Shown piece after piece: positions 1 to 7,868 of a DNA stretch of 12,074 bases. The stretch comes from DATLYT01 sp035574455 (lineage in GTDB: Bacteria > Bacteroidota > Ignavibacteria > UBA10030). The notes beneath the pieces are model-generated. The model had not been told where the DNA came from and ran no database searches. It saw nothing but the letters and a program-made list of their open reading frames with translations. The position numbers were made by a program, and so were the translations under genes. The stretch lies in assembly GCA_035574455.1 (NCBI GenBank), contig DATLYT010000153.1, forward strand, positions 1 through 12,074. Direction: 5' to 3'. Position 1 is the stretch's first letter, and each line of letters opens with the position of its first letter.

Positions 1-33
1 GTCAAAACTCGTGAGTGTTGCGGCTAACGATCG

Positions 34-1095
34 TTACCGAGAGACTTTTGGCAGCGATTTCCAGATGGCAGGGTCCTCGTTGCCCAAGACCCAGGCCGAG
101 AATCCTCGCAACTTATACTTTTTCATCAGGTCGTATTTTGCCTTGAAACTGCGGGCGTCTTCAAAGTAGATGTACTCGAACAGACCGCCATTGTCGAAGA
201 TGGTGTAAGGGACTTGTTGGACTTCGTTCCATTCTACTTTTGCCTTGAACCTCTCGACAAGCATCGAGGCACTCCGGTAATCTAACGAGCTGCTCCAGCT
301 CCGAGCGTTGGCAAAGTATCGAACGGTATCGAGTGCGGTATACCAATGCTGCGAGCCGAGGGGAATTCCAAGCGATAATTTCTCCGGCGGCATGAACTTG
401 AGGAAATACTCGACGACCCGTGTCACCCACGGAATGCCCGCGTTGGGCCCCGGCGTGGTGCGGCGCGTATGCTGGGAATAGGTCATTACGGAGATAAAAT
501 CCCCAACCTTCGCAAGTTCAGCGAGATCGTATCCAGCCCGCCAGTTCTCAAACAACCATTTGAAGTATGCAGTCGGACCTGCGTACTCCTCGGGCCTATG
601 AACAACCGCCACACTGAGCTTATACCCTTTTTGATGCAATGCCTCTGCCGTTTCCCGATAGAACTGCGTAAAGGCATCGCGGTCGTTCAGGTGAAGATTC
701 TCAAAGTCGAACTGGATGCCAAGAAACTTGTGGCGCTCACAAAGCTCCACCATGCTGGCGATGGCACGCCGGCGCGCCCGCTCGTTGACCAACAGTCGGT
801 GGAGCATCTGTTGGTCGAAACCGGGGTTCACGATTAATGGCATAACTCCAACGCGGTATTTTGCCGCCAACTCAATGACGCGTGGATCAACGGAGCCCCA
901 CACAATGCCATCCTCATCGACGGAGAATGCCTGTGGAGCGACGATGCTGATCTTCTCGATATTTTCTTTGAGACTCGTAAAGCTCTCATCATTGTCAACA
1001 TAATAGAAAAGATGTTCTGCCGTTTGTGCCAGAGCATGGTTTGAAGCGAAAACAATGAGTGAGAAAGCTATAAGGACAGCCAGTGATTGTTTCAT
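34..1095 (-). CDS. Secreted glycoside hydrolase family 18 protein (YaaH-like catalytic domain)
   Basis: This 353-residue protein begins with a signal peptide (hydrophobic stretch about 4-19, likely cleavage after ALA at 23), so it should act in the periplasm or outside the cell. The rest resembles a GH18 TIM barrel of the spore-germination/YaaH type. GIQFDFENL (126-134) carries the putative acid/base Glu132 and Asp130, MTYSQH lies at 204-209, and AWVLGNEDP (334-342) is the final barrel strand typical of this group. The first two Asp of the canonical DxxDxDxE motif are replaced (Leu125, Gln128); YaaH-type enzymes also vary here. No LysM or carbohydrate-binding module is visible. GH18 members cleave beta-1,4 GlcNAc-containing polymers such as chitin, and some act on peptidoglycan; the substrate here is unknown. 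The start is supported by AGGAG about 8 nt upstream. It lies downstream of susD, separated by a hairpin, so it may be read through from susCD or have its own promoter. Confidence 0.85.
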   Translation of the reverse strand: MKQSLAVLIAFSLIVFASNHALAQTAEHLFYYVDNDESFTSLKENIEKISIVAPQAFSVDEDGIVWGSVDPRVIELAAKYRVGVMPLIVNPGFDQQMLHRLLVNERARRRAIASMVELCERHKFLGIQFDFENLHLNDRDAFTQFYRETAEALHQKGYKLSVAVVHRPEEYAGPTAYFKWLFENWRAGYDLAELAKVGDFISVMTYSQHTRRTTPGPNAGIPWVTRVVEYFLKFMPPEKLSLGIPLGSQHWYTALDTVRYFANARSWSSSLDYRSASMLVERFKAKVEWNEVQQVPYTIFDNGGLFEYIYFEDARSFKAKYDLMKKYKLRGFSAWVLGNEDPAIWKSLPKVSR

Positions 1096-1131
1096 GGTAG
1101 GTCTCCTAAGAATTGTTCCTCAGAAAAACGA

Positions 1132-1174
1132 CGGAGTCCAATCCGTTCGCCTTGAGCTTTCGAATTGGACTCCG
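1132..1174 (-). terminator. Intrinsic terminator after susD
   Basis: A perfect 11-bp inverted repeat (CGGAGTCCAAT at 1132-1142 and its complement at 1164-1174) encloses a 21-nt loop. On the minus strand the stem is followed by TCGTTTTTCTG, a T-rich tail as expected for Rho-independent termination. It starts about 20 nt after the susD stop and ends 36 nt before the GH18 start. It may therefore act as a partial terminator that lowers GH18 expression relative to susCD. Confidence 0.7.
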
Positions 1175-1194
1175 ACATTCTGTCTAGTCAAGAA

Positions 1195-2511
1195 TCAGTT
1201 TGCAGGATCCGCCGGTGTGTTCGGATTGTTATCCCGTTCCGACTGGGGATACGGATAAAAGTTCCTGTTCCGCTCAGCCAGATTGGGTGGGCCTGGACGT
1301 CCGAGACGGCGACTGTCTTCAAGCCGCAGACCCTGGAGGTAAAGCTCAAAACAGCGCTGGCGGTAGATTTCCGTCAAGAGATCGCTCAGCGTCGTCCCTC
1401 CGCTGTAGGCGGGGAGATTCGCTCCGATGCCAAACGGATCTGCCGACGGCTGTTTCGTCCGCACGGCGTTGATCTCAGCGACAGCGTTCGCGGTTTGACC
1501 GAGACGCGCATACACCTCCGCCCGAATCAATCGGATTTCTCCCGGCAAGAATGCGGGAATCGACTTCGTCGATGCGTCGAAGAAACCCTTCACGGTTTCG
1601 ATCGGATAGCGGGAAGGATTACTCAATTCGGTCGAGGGAGAAGTCCAGAAGGCAACTCGGGCGTCTCCCGGCTCGAACAGAGGCGTACCCAAGCTATCCC
1701 GCGGCGCGTAGTTCTTGATGTTGAACTGGTTAAAGACAGGATTCTGCGTACGGGCATCATAAGGGTGAACCGACGTCTGGGTGAGGTTCACCGCATTCGC
1801 CGCGGTCAATGCCTTGTTCAACAAGTTATTATCGTTATTGTAAACACCTGCGAGCAGGCTATACCGTGCCAGACGCGCTTGAATCGTGTTGGTCAGATTG
1901 AAGCCGGTCGCCAGAATCTTGGATGTGAACTCCGTCGACACGGGTGTCGCCGCCAGGAGGTCTCTGGCTTGCTCACACAGCGCCACTGCTGTCGTCAACG
2001 CCTGAGCACGCGGTCGGAACGGGGCCTTCCCGTCTGCCTGGACATCCAGCGGCAGCTGTTCGAATGCGCCGGCGAGGTTTCCGAGCGCCATCGCTTTGTA
2101 CAGATACGCGAGGGCAAGAATACCACTCCGTGTTCCATCTGCCATTGGAACGTTCGGCGCATTGGCGATTAACTGATCGGCCATGTCAATCACCCGGTAG
2201 TGTCGAGACCACATCGCAAGGACGTTGCCGTTCCCTGGTGGAAGAGCAGTTCCTCCCTGCTCAAGCTCAATCAGATTGAGGAAGGTCGAGTTTGCGACAA
2301 CTTCACGGCTCGTCATGCCCGTCGCAAGGATGGCTGTTTCGAGAGCACTGCCGGCATAGAATTGTTGTAAGCCGACGGCGAGGGAAAAGATACCGTCGCG
2401 GGTTGTAAGAACCTGGTTTTCAATTGGGCTGTTGGGATTCGGAATATCCAGACCGCAACCTCCGATACTCACTCCAGCCGCAAGAAGCATGAGATACAAT
2501 CGCAGTTTCAT
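1195..2511 (-). CDS. SusD/RagB-family outer-membrane nutrient-binding lipoprotein
   Basis: This 438-residue protein has a lipoprotein signal peptide with the lipobox IGGC, so Cys19 would be lipidated and the mature protein anchored in the outer membrane. The body fits the helical SusD/RagB fold. There is an N-terminal helix-rich region with residues such as MWSRHYRVIDMADQLI, and a middle TPR-like segment near ALAYLYKAMALGNLAG. The C-terminal half contains EIRLIRAEVYARLGQ and RQRCFELYLQGLRLEDSRRL, which match the conserved end of the family. SusD proteins cap a TonB-dependent SusC channel and capture glycans or other oligomers at the cell surface. The gene follows susC by 19 nt and has AAAGGAG upstream of the ATG, so the two are cotranscribed. 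The family assignment is firm; the ligand is unknown. Its length is somewhat short for the family. Confidence 0.93.
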   Translation of the reverse strand: MKLRLYLMLLAAGVSIGGCGLDIPNPNSPIENQVLTTRDGIFSLAVGLQQFYAGSALETAILATGMTSREVVANSTFLNLIELEQGGTALPPGNGNVLAMWSRHYRVIDMADQLIANAPNVPMADGTRSGILALAYLYKAMALGNLAGAFEQLPLDVQADGKAPFRPRAQALTTAVALCEQARDLLAATPVSTEFTSKILATGFNLTNTIQARLARYSLLAGVYNNDNNLLNKALTAANAVNLTQTSVHPYDARTQNPVFNQFNIKNYAPRDSLGTPLFEPGDARVAFWTSPSTELSNPSRYPIETVKGFFDASTKSIPAFLPGEIRLIRAEVYARLGQTANAVAEINAVRTKQPSADPFGIGANLPAYSGGTTLSDLLTEIYRQRCFELYLQGLRLEDSRRLGRPGPPNLAERNRNFYPYPQSERDNNPNTPADPAN

Positions 2512-2530
2512 AGTAGTCGCTCCTTTCCGG

Positions 2531-5488
2531 TTAGAGGTTGAGCGTCAGTGAAAGTGAATAACTCCGTGGGATGGGGACTTCATTAAAGTCGAAGCCTCGC
2601 ACGCCGGTACTTTGTCCCGCGGCATTCGTCTCCGGATCCCACCCGGAATAGTCATCAATCGACAAGAGGTTCCGTCCGATCAGACTTACCCGTGCTCCCT
2701 TGATGCCGAGGAAGCCCGGAGAGAAGGTGTATGATACCGAAAGCTCACGGAGCTTGATAAAGGATCCGTCCTCAATAAATGCGCCAAGGATTGGGAACAG
2801 CGCAAGGTGGTATCCGGCAGGATATTCGCCTCGGAGTTCCCGGCCATAGTCTGCATGGTTTCCGTAGTTCGGATGGACAGCTACGCGACGGGTGAAGTTG
2901 AATACGTCAAATCCCCAGACGGCATCCCATTGCATGCGGACATTCCAATCCTTTTCGATCTCGAACTCGTTAATCCACGACGCCTGCCAGTCCGGATTCG
3001 GGTCGCCGACGATACCTAACAACAGACCGCCGGTGGGTTGACCATTGGCGTCGCGGCGTACCTGCTCGCGCTGCGGAAGTCCGGCCGGAGTGAGAAGCAA
3101 ACTGCCGTCCGGATTACGCGCATATTGCGTCGTATAAAAGACGCCGAGCGGTTGTCCGTTCATGGCGTACACTTGACCAAACCCGTCGGCAAAACCGAGC
3201 CGGCCGCCTTCAACGCCATCAACCCTATTGCGATTTTGAGAGTACGTGATGGTGGTGCTCCACCGGAGCCACGATTCTTGCACCGGAACCGCTCGGATAA
3301 GCAGCTCGAATCCTTTATTCGTCATCTCCCCCACGTTCTGCAGTTGATTCAAGAACGCGCTGGTGGGACCGAGCGTTCTGTTGAGCAACAGGTCGCGCGT
3401 GAATTTATCGTAATAGGTAAATTCCACTCCCAACCGGTCGTTAAAGAAGCTCAGGTCTGTGCCGACTTCAACCTCACGCTGTCGCTCAGGTTTGATGTCG
3501 GGCGTTCCTTTGCGCGTACTCGTAATCAGACCCGGCTTGCCGTTGTAGGAAACGGAGGCATAGGTGGTAAAACGGTCGAATGGACCAACTGCGGTCAGTC
3601 CACCCGACTCACCCCACGAGGCACGCAACTTCATGCTGGAGATATAGTCGCCGAGCGACAACTCTTTCCAAAAACTTTCTTCCGAGAGGAGATAGGACAT
3701 ACTGGCTTTCGGGTAGAACTGCCAACGGTTGTCCTCACCGAACACCGATGAAGCGTCAAATCGGCCGGCGACCGTGAGATACAAGCGATTGCTAATCCCG
3801 AACGTCTCCTGAGCGAAGATACCGTAAATAACCACTTCACTCCGGAATTCTCCTAACGTTTGGTTTGCACCAGCGGGAGTGATCTGCACGATGGGTGTCA
3901 GGTCGGTCGACTGCGCGGTAAAGTTTTGTGCTTTTTGATACTGCAGAGTTGCTCCCGCGACGGTGGTTGATTGAACGTTTTCGATGGGAGAGAACACATA
4001 CCTCGCCGTCAAATCGTTATTGATCTGAAAGACATCCCGATCACCTCTGCGGGAAAGGCCAAGAGTATACCCGGCGGCGGTTGTGCCCGGTGGGATGTAC
4101 GCAGTTCCAATCTGAGTATAGTTGTCGAGACCCAAAACATACTCAGCATTGAAGCCTTTGAACGGCGTCAGCGTCAGATGGAGATCGCCCACGAAACGAC
4201 TGACCTGCTGCCTGAAATCAAAACGGTCGATCGCCTCGACAGGGTTTGTTCTATTCAGCACAGAGCTGGAGGGATAAACGCCGTTGACCGGTCTTGGATC
4301 GATACTGTTGTTGGAGAAATTCCATCCCGTCATCACGCCGTATGCCTCGAAAATTCCGCCGTTCGGAACTTCCTTGCTGCGGCTGTACGTGTAGTTTGCT
4401 CCGATGCTTGCAAAGAGCCATGGCGTCAGCGTTTGTTCGATGCGGGCTCGGGCTGTGGTCCGTTCATACCAGCCGCCTTTGACAATGCCCTCGGAGTTCG
4501 TATGCGATCCGGAAAAATAATACTTTGTATCTCCCGCTCCTGCGCTTAACGATAGAAAATTCTCCGTCGAAACACCGCGCTGGAAAATGAAATCCTGATA
4601 GTCATACCGTGTCACGGGGACTTTCGTCGGGTCGTCGAACCGTTTGTTATAAGGGTAGTCGTTGTACGGGATTCGCTTCCTCAGCTCGTCGAACTGAACG
4701 CGCGTGGAGTAGCTGATTTGTGGACTTCCCGACACCCCTTTCTTTGTGAAGATTTGGACAACACCATTATTCGCCCGCGAGCCGTAAATCGCCGCTGCAG
4801 CAGCGCCCTTGATGACCTCAATCCGGTCTATATCATACGGGTTAATGTCGACGAGCCTGTTTTGAGCGTATCCGCCGAGGTCGATGAGCTGTGGCGAATC
4901 ATTGTTGACAATCACGCCGTCGACAATATAGAGAGGGTCGGCACTGCCCAACACCGTGCTCACGCCCCGGAGCCGAACGCTAACGCCTCCTGCCGGATTC
5001 CCGGAATTCTGTTGAACCAGCGCCCCGGCGATCTTACCGGAAAGCGCACGGTCAATAGCCGGTGAAGCGCTCAATTCAAGATCCTTTGCTCCTACTGTCG
5101 AAATGGCGTTACCAAGCTGACGCTTCTCGGTCGCGACCGAAGAACCGGTAACAACGATCTCATCCATCTGAAGGGCGTCAACGGCGAGTCGGAAACTGAC
5201 GTCAACAATTCCGCTTCGCTGCGAAACGGCCTGACGCGCGCTCTTGTAGCCGAGGAACCGTGCTTCAACAACAACTTCATCGGGCACCGCAGGAATGAAA
5301 ATCCTGTAGCTCCCCTGGGCATCTGTTGCCGCTCCGAAACGTGTTCCCCGGACGATCACATTGGCCGCCGCTAGAGGATCGCCACGCTCATCTGTCACTT
5401 TCCCTTCGATCGTGAGCTGTGCATACAACGCCAGAGGGAGTACGAGGAAAACAATACAGCCAACAACAACTCGAAAAAAACGATTCAT
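2531..5488 (-). CDS. SusC/RagA-family TonB-linked outer-membrane transporter
   Basis: This 985-residue protein has a signal peptide (1-23, ending LYAQ). A carboxypeptidase-like regulatory domain follows (about 26-102, with GKVTDERGDPLAAANV and YKSARQ). A TonB-box-like DEIVVTG lies at 109-115, and the plug domain runs from about 120 to 250 with LYIVDGVIVNN and DRIEVIKGAAAAAIYGSRA, the SusC signature. The remainder is a long beta barrel ending in SYSLSLTLNL, a typical outer-membrane insertion terminus. SusC proteins import ligands across the outer membrane using energy from TonB-ExbBD and pair with the SusD lipoprotein, which is the next gene. The start is supported by GGGAGG just upstream and by a promoter at 5546-5574. 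No frameshift is seen. The substrate cannot be inferred from the sequence. Confidence 0.96.
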   Translation of the reverse strand: MNRFFRVVVGCIVFLVLPLALYAQLTIEGKVTDERGDPLAAANVIVRGTRFGAATDAQGSYRIFIPAVPDEVVVEARFLGYKSARQAVSQRSGIVDVSFRLAVDALQMDEIVVTGSSVATEKRQLGNAISTVGAKDLELSASPAIDRALSGKIAGALVQQNSGNPAGGVSVRLRGVSTVLGSADPLYIVDGVIVNNDSPQLIDLGGYAQNRLVDINPYDIDRIEVIKGAAAAAIYGSRANNGVVQIFTKKGVSGSPQISYSTRVQFDELRKRIPYNDYPYNKRFDDPTKVPVTRYDYQDFIFQRGVSTENFLSLSAGAGDTKYYFSGSHTNSEGIVKGGWYERTTARARIEQTLTPWLFASIGANYTYSRSKEVPNGGIFEAYGVMTGWNFSNNSIDPRPVNGVYPSSSVLNRTNPVEAIDRFDFRQQVSRFVGDLHLTLTPFKGFNAEYVLGLDNYTQIGTAYIPPGTTAAGYTLGLSRRGDRDVFQINNDLTARYVFSPIENVQSTTVAGATLQYQKAQNFTAQSTDLTPIVQITPAGANQTLGEFRSEVVIYGIFAQETFGISNRLYLTVAGRFDASSVFGEDNRWQFYPKASMSYLLSEESFWKELSLGDYISSMKLRASWGESGGLTAVGPFDRFTTYASVSYNGKPGLITSTRKGTPDIKPERQREVEVGTDLSFFNDRLGVEFTYYDKFTRDLLLNRTLGPTSAFLNQLQNVGEMTNKGFELLIRAVPVQESWLRWSTTITYSQNRNRVDGVEGGRLGFADGFGQVYAMNGQPLGVFYTTQYARNPDGSLLLTPAGLPQREQVRRDANGQPTGGLLLGIVGDPNPDWQASWINEFEIEKDWNVRMQWDAVWGFDVFNFTRRVAVHPNYGNHADYGRELRGEYPAGYHLALFPILGAFIEDGSFIKLRELSVSYTFSPGFLGIKGARVSLIGRNLLSIDDYSGWDPETNAAGQSTGVRGFDFNEVPIPRSYSLSLTLNL

Positions 5489-5545
5489 AGCTGCCTCCCT
5501 TCTATGGGAAAAAGAGGTGATCTATTCTGGTGGAATGCCGCTGTG

Positions 5546-5574
5546 AAAGTATCACAAATAGCAAGCAATGTCAA
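5546..5574 (-). promoter_or_regulatory. Sigma-70-type promoter for susC-susD
   Basis: On the minus strand TTGACA (5569-5574) and TACTTT (5546-5551) are separated by exactly 17 bp. Transcription would start near 5539, leaving a leader of about 50 nt before the susC ATG at 5488. It sits just after the atpC terminator, so susCD is an independent transcription unit. Confidence 0.65.
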
Positions 5575-5665
5575 GATAAGTTTCGATGTGCCATACTCGA
5601 AGTGCTGCATGAAAAAGAAATTGCGAACAGGAAACGCACTCGAGAAACTCTGCTGCATAAACAAC

Positions 5666-5698
5666 AAAGTCCATCTCCCCGGTGGGTCGATGGACTTT
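5666..5698 (-). terminator. Intrinsic terminator of atpD-atpC
   Basis: A perfect 10-bp inverted repeat (AAAGTCCATC at 5666-5675 and its complement at 5689-5698) has a 13-nt loop that can add inner CCC/GGG pairs. On the minus strand it starts about 30 nt after the atpC stop and is followed by GTTGTTT. This fits a Rho-independent terminator separating the ATP synthase genes from susCD. Confidence 0.75.
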
Positions 5699-5727
5699 CC
5701 TCACTTTCTCTGAATAGAACAGTCGGT

Positions 5728-6144
5728 CTACAATCCTGCTTTTGCAGAGACTTTCAGACGATTGAGCGCTCGGGCAAGCGCAACTCGTGCACGATCGATG
5801 TCGGTCTCCAATTTCTTCTCGGCGATTCGTTTCTGTGCTCGGTCGCGTGCCGCCTGAGCTCGCTGGACGTCGATTTCGTCAGCCCGCTCGGCCGTTTCTG
5901 CAAGGAGGACGACCTTGTTTTCATGCACCTCAACAAAGCCGCCGCTCGTGGCATAGCGTTGTTCCACACCGTTCGCGTCGACGACCTTTACCTCGCCAAT
6001 CCCGATGGCGGATAAAAGCGGAGCATGACTACGCAACACCTGAAATCCGCCAACGACTCCGGGCGCGCTAAAGCTCATCACGTCGGCGCTGAATACGACT
6101 TTGCGCGGGGTAACAATTTCCAATCGAAACGTTTTCTCGGCCAT
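5728..6144 (-). CDS. atpC: F1F0 ATP synthase subunit epsilon
   Basis: This 138-residue protein matches the usual length of F1 epsilon. The N-terminal part (about 1-86, beginning KTFRLEIVTPRKVVFSADV, with SHAPLLSAIGIGEV and YATSGGFVEV) is the ten-stranded beta sandwich that binds gamma and the c-ring. The C-terminal part (about 87-138, rich in Ala, Arg and Glu) forms the two-helix hairpin that regulates ATP hydrolysis in this family. It acts in the central stalk on the cytoplasmic side of the membrane. It begins 5 nt after the atpD stop. An AGGG overlaps that stop and serves as a close, weak ribosome site, so translation is probably coupled to atpD. An intrinsic terminator follows. Confidence 0.96.
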   Translation of the reverse strand: MAEKTFRLEIVTPRKVVFSADVMSFSAPGVVGGFQVLRSHAPLLSAIGIGEVKVVDANGVEQRYATSGGFVEVHENKVVLLAETAERADEIDVQRAQAARDRAQKRIAEKKLETDIDRARVALARALNRLKVSAKAGL

Positions 6145-6149
6145 ACACC

Positions 6150-7559
6150 CTACGCTGCTTTCGCCTTTCGTGCGTTTTCAATAACCTCTTCAATCGTGCC
6201 GCACATGTAGAACGCATTCTCCGGCAGGTCGTCGTATTCCCCTTCGATGATACCTTTGAAGCCGCGAATCGTGTCTTCGAGCTTGACGTACTTGCCCGGA
6301 CGTCCCGTGAACTGTTCGGCAACGAAAAAGGGCTGGGAGAGGAATTTCTGAATCTTCCTCGCGCGCTGCACGGTGAGCTTGTCTTCATCCGATAGCTCAT
6401 CCATGCCAAGGATATTGATGATGTCTTGTAAATCTTTGTACGTTTGGAGGATTTCTTTTACTCGCTTGGCAACATAGTAATGCTCCTCGCCCACAACGCC
6501 CGGTTCGAGAATGCGGGAGGTGGAATCCAAGGGATCGACGGCAGGGTAAATTCCTAACTCGGCAATCTGTCGGCTTAACACGGTTGTGGCGTCGAGATGA
6601 CTGAAGGTGGTTGCCGGCGCGGGATCAGTAAGGTCATCCGCCGGTACGTAGATTGCCTGCACGGACGTAATCGAGCCTTTCTTGGTCGATGTGATGCGCT
6701 CCTGCAACTCGCCCATTTCTGTGCCGAGCGTCGGCTGGTAACCGACGGCTGAGGGCATGCGACCTAACAATGCTGACACCTCTGAGCCTGCCTGTACGAA
6801 GCGGAAGATATTGTCGATGAAGAGCAGGACATCTTTTCCTTCTTCGTCACGGAAATACTCAGCCATCGTGAGGGCTGTTAAGCCAACGCGTTGCCGGGCT
6901 CCTGGCGGCTCGTTCATCTGTCCGAACACGAGCGCGGTTTTATCCAATACACCCGACTCTTTCATCTCCAGCCACAGGTCATTGCCTTCGCGAGTCCGTT
7001 CGCCTACCCCGCCGAACACCGAGTAGCCGCCATGATGCATAGCAATATTGTGAATCAACTCTTGGATAATAACCGTTTTCCCCACACCGGCACCACCGAA
7101 GAGGCCAGTCTTTCCGCCTTTGGTATAAGGCTCAAGCAGGTCGATGACTTTGATACCGGTCTCAAACATCTCCTTTTGCGTCGAGAGCTGCTCGAAGGAA
7201 GGAGCCGGACGATGAATCGGATAAAACTTTGCCGCCTCGATCGGCCCCAAACCGTCGATTCCCCGGCCGATCACGTCAATTAATCGTCCAAGAACTTTGG
7301 GGCCCACAGGAACAGAAATTGGGCCGCCGGTATCAAAGGCTTTCATTCCACGCACAAGACCATCTGTGGAATCCATCGCAACCGTCCGAACGCGATCCTC
7401 ACCAAGCTGTTGCTGAACCTCAACGACCAACTCTTCCTCAACACCTTCGACATTGGTGCGTGGAATTTTGACAGCATTGAGAATGGAAGGGAGTTTACCG
7501 CCCGAAAACTCGATATCAACGACAGGGCCAATAACCTGGACAATCGTTCCTTCGTTCAT
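6150..7559 (-). CDS. atpD: F1F0 ATP synthase subunit beta (catalytic)
   Basis: This 469-residue protein is full length and highly conserved. It shows the P-loop GGAGVGKT (155-162), GERTREGNDL with the catalytic Glu187, and GQMNEPPGARQRV (213-225). The Walker B segment LLFIDNIFRF, the SALLGRMPSAVGYQPTL stretch and a DELSDED loop (387-393) that contacts gamma and epsilon are also present. It forms the nucleotide-hydrolysing and -synthesising sites of F1 on the cytoplasmic side of the membrane. The start is supported by AGAAAGG upstream. Only atpD and atpC are present; alpha, gamma, delta and the F0 genes are not in the window. Split atpDC units are known in Chlorobi and related phyla. No convincing promoter is visible between tRNA-Thr and atpD, so transcription may come from the tRNA promoter or from one I cannot see. 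Confidence 0.98.
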   Translation of the reverse strand: MNEGTIVQVIGPVVDIEFSGGKLPSILNAVKIPRTNVEGVEEELVVEVQQQLGEDRVRTVAMDSTDGLVRGMKAFDTGGPISVPVGPKVLGRLIDVIGRGIDGLGPIEAAKFYPIHRPAPSFEQLSTQKEMFETGIKVIDLLEPYTKGGKTGLFGGAGVGKTVIIQELIHNIAMHHGGYSVFGGVGERTREGNDLWLEMKESGVLDKTALVFGQMNEPPGARQRVGLTALTMAEYFRDEEGKDVLLFIDNIFRFVQAGSEVSALLGRMPSAVGYQPTLGTEMGELQERITSTKKGSITSVQAIYVPADDLTDPAPATTFSHLDATTVLSRQIAELGIYPAVDPLDSTSRILEPGVVGEEHYYVAKRVKEILQTYKDLQDIINILGMDELSDEDKLTVQRARKIQKFLSQPFFVAEQFTGRPGKYVKLEDTIRGFKGIIEGEYDDLPENAFYMCGTIEEVIENARKAKAA

Positions 7560-7635
7560 CGTAGACCTTTCTGTAAACTTATGGTGAAGAACTGTTGCAA
7601 CGGTGCGATTTGTTGAGCGGGTGCTCGTATTTATC

Positions 7636-7660
7636 CCGTCCCGAACAGAGTTCGGGACGG
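7636..7660. other. Strong hairpin without a T-tract between tRNA-Thr and atpD
   Basis: A perfect 11-bp inverted repeat (CCGTCCCGAAC at 7636-7646 and its complement at 7650-7660) encloses a 3-nt loop. It begins about 20 nt beyond the tRNA 3' end and 76 nt before atpD. On the minus strand the following bases are GATAAATACG, not a T run; on the plus strand AAAACC follows. It could be a weak terminator, an RNA-processing or stabilising element, or a dispersed palindromic repeat. Confidence 0.6.
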
Positions 7661-7662
7661 AA

Positions 7663-7674
7663 AACCGACGACCT
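7663..7674 (-). repeat. 12-bp duplicate of the tRNA-Thr T-arm region
   Basis: On the minus strand AGGTCGTCGGTT occurs inside tRNA-Thr (7699-7710, variable loop and T-stem) and again just after the tRNA 3' end (7663-7674). It could be a remnant of a tandem tRNA copy, an attachment-site scar from an element that integrated at the tRNA, or chance. No integrase gene is in the window. Confidence 0.45.
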
Positions 7675-7680
7675 CACTTG

Positions 7681-7752
7681 AGCTGGTGGTCGGATTTGAA
7701 CCGACGACCTGCGGTTTACGAAACCGCTGCTCTACCGCTGAGCTACACCAGC
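7681..7752 (-). tRNA. tRNA-Thr (anticodon CGT)
   Basis: The minus strand folds into a complete 72-nt cloverleaf. The acceptor arm is GCTGGTG paired with CACCAGC (7 bp), and the D arm is GCTC/GAGC. The anticodon stem GCGGT/ACCGC encloses the loop TTCGTAA, giving anticodon CGT, which reads ACG (Thr). The T arm is GTCGG/CCGAC with the loop TTCAAAT. The discriminator base is T and no CCA is encoded, so CCA must be added after transcription. A promoter lies directly upstream, leaving a leader of about 9 nt. Confidence 0.96.
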
Positions 7753-7767
7753 ACGAGCAAGCATCTC

Positions 7768-7796
7768 AATATACGAAAAAAGCTTACGGGGAGCAA
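7768..7796 (-). promoter_or_regulatory. Promoter of tRNA-Thr
   Basis: On the minus strand TTGCTC (7791-7796) and TATATT (7768-7773) are separated by 17 bp. The predicted start near 7761 is about 9 nt before the mature tRNA 5' end, a normal distance for a tRNA gene. Read-through could also supply atpD-atpC. Confidence 0.65.
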
Positions 7797-7868
7797 CGAT
7801 TTTTTACCGTCTGGATTTGCCGGGTAGTAAAGGGATGCTCAAATCAGCAGACAAGTAAGCTTCACAAC

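Noticed and set aside
1165..2172. 335-residue open frame on the plus strand, antisense to susD
   Set aside because: It lies opposite a firmly identified SusD gene, has an Arg-rich low-complexity translation with no recognisable domain, and has no clear ribosome site.
3038..3751. 237-residue open frame on the plus strand, antisense to susC
   Set aside because: The SusC frame is unbroken and matches its family throughout, and this frame shows no domain; it is a shadow of the codon pattern on the other strand.
7603..7827. Plus-strand open frame containing WSDLNRRPAVYETAALPLSYTS
   Set aside because: It is a translation of the antisense strand of tRNA-Thr, a well-known kind of spurious protein in genome annotation. 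The cloverleaf explains the sequence.
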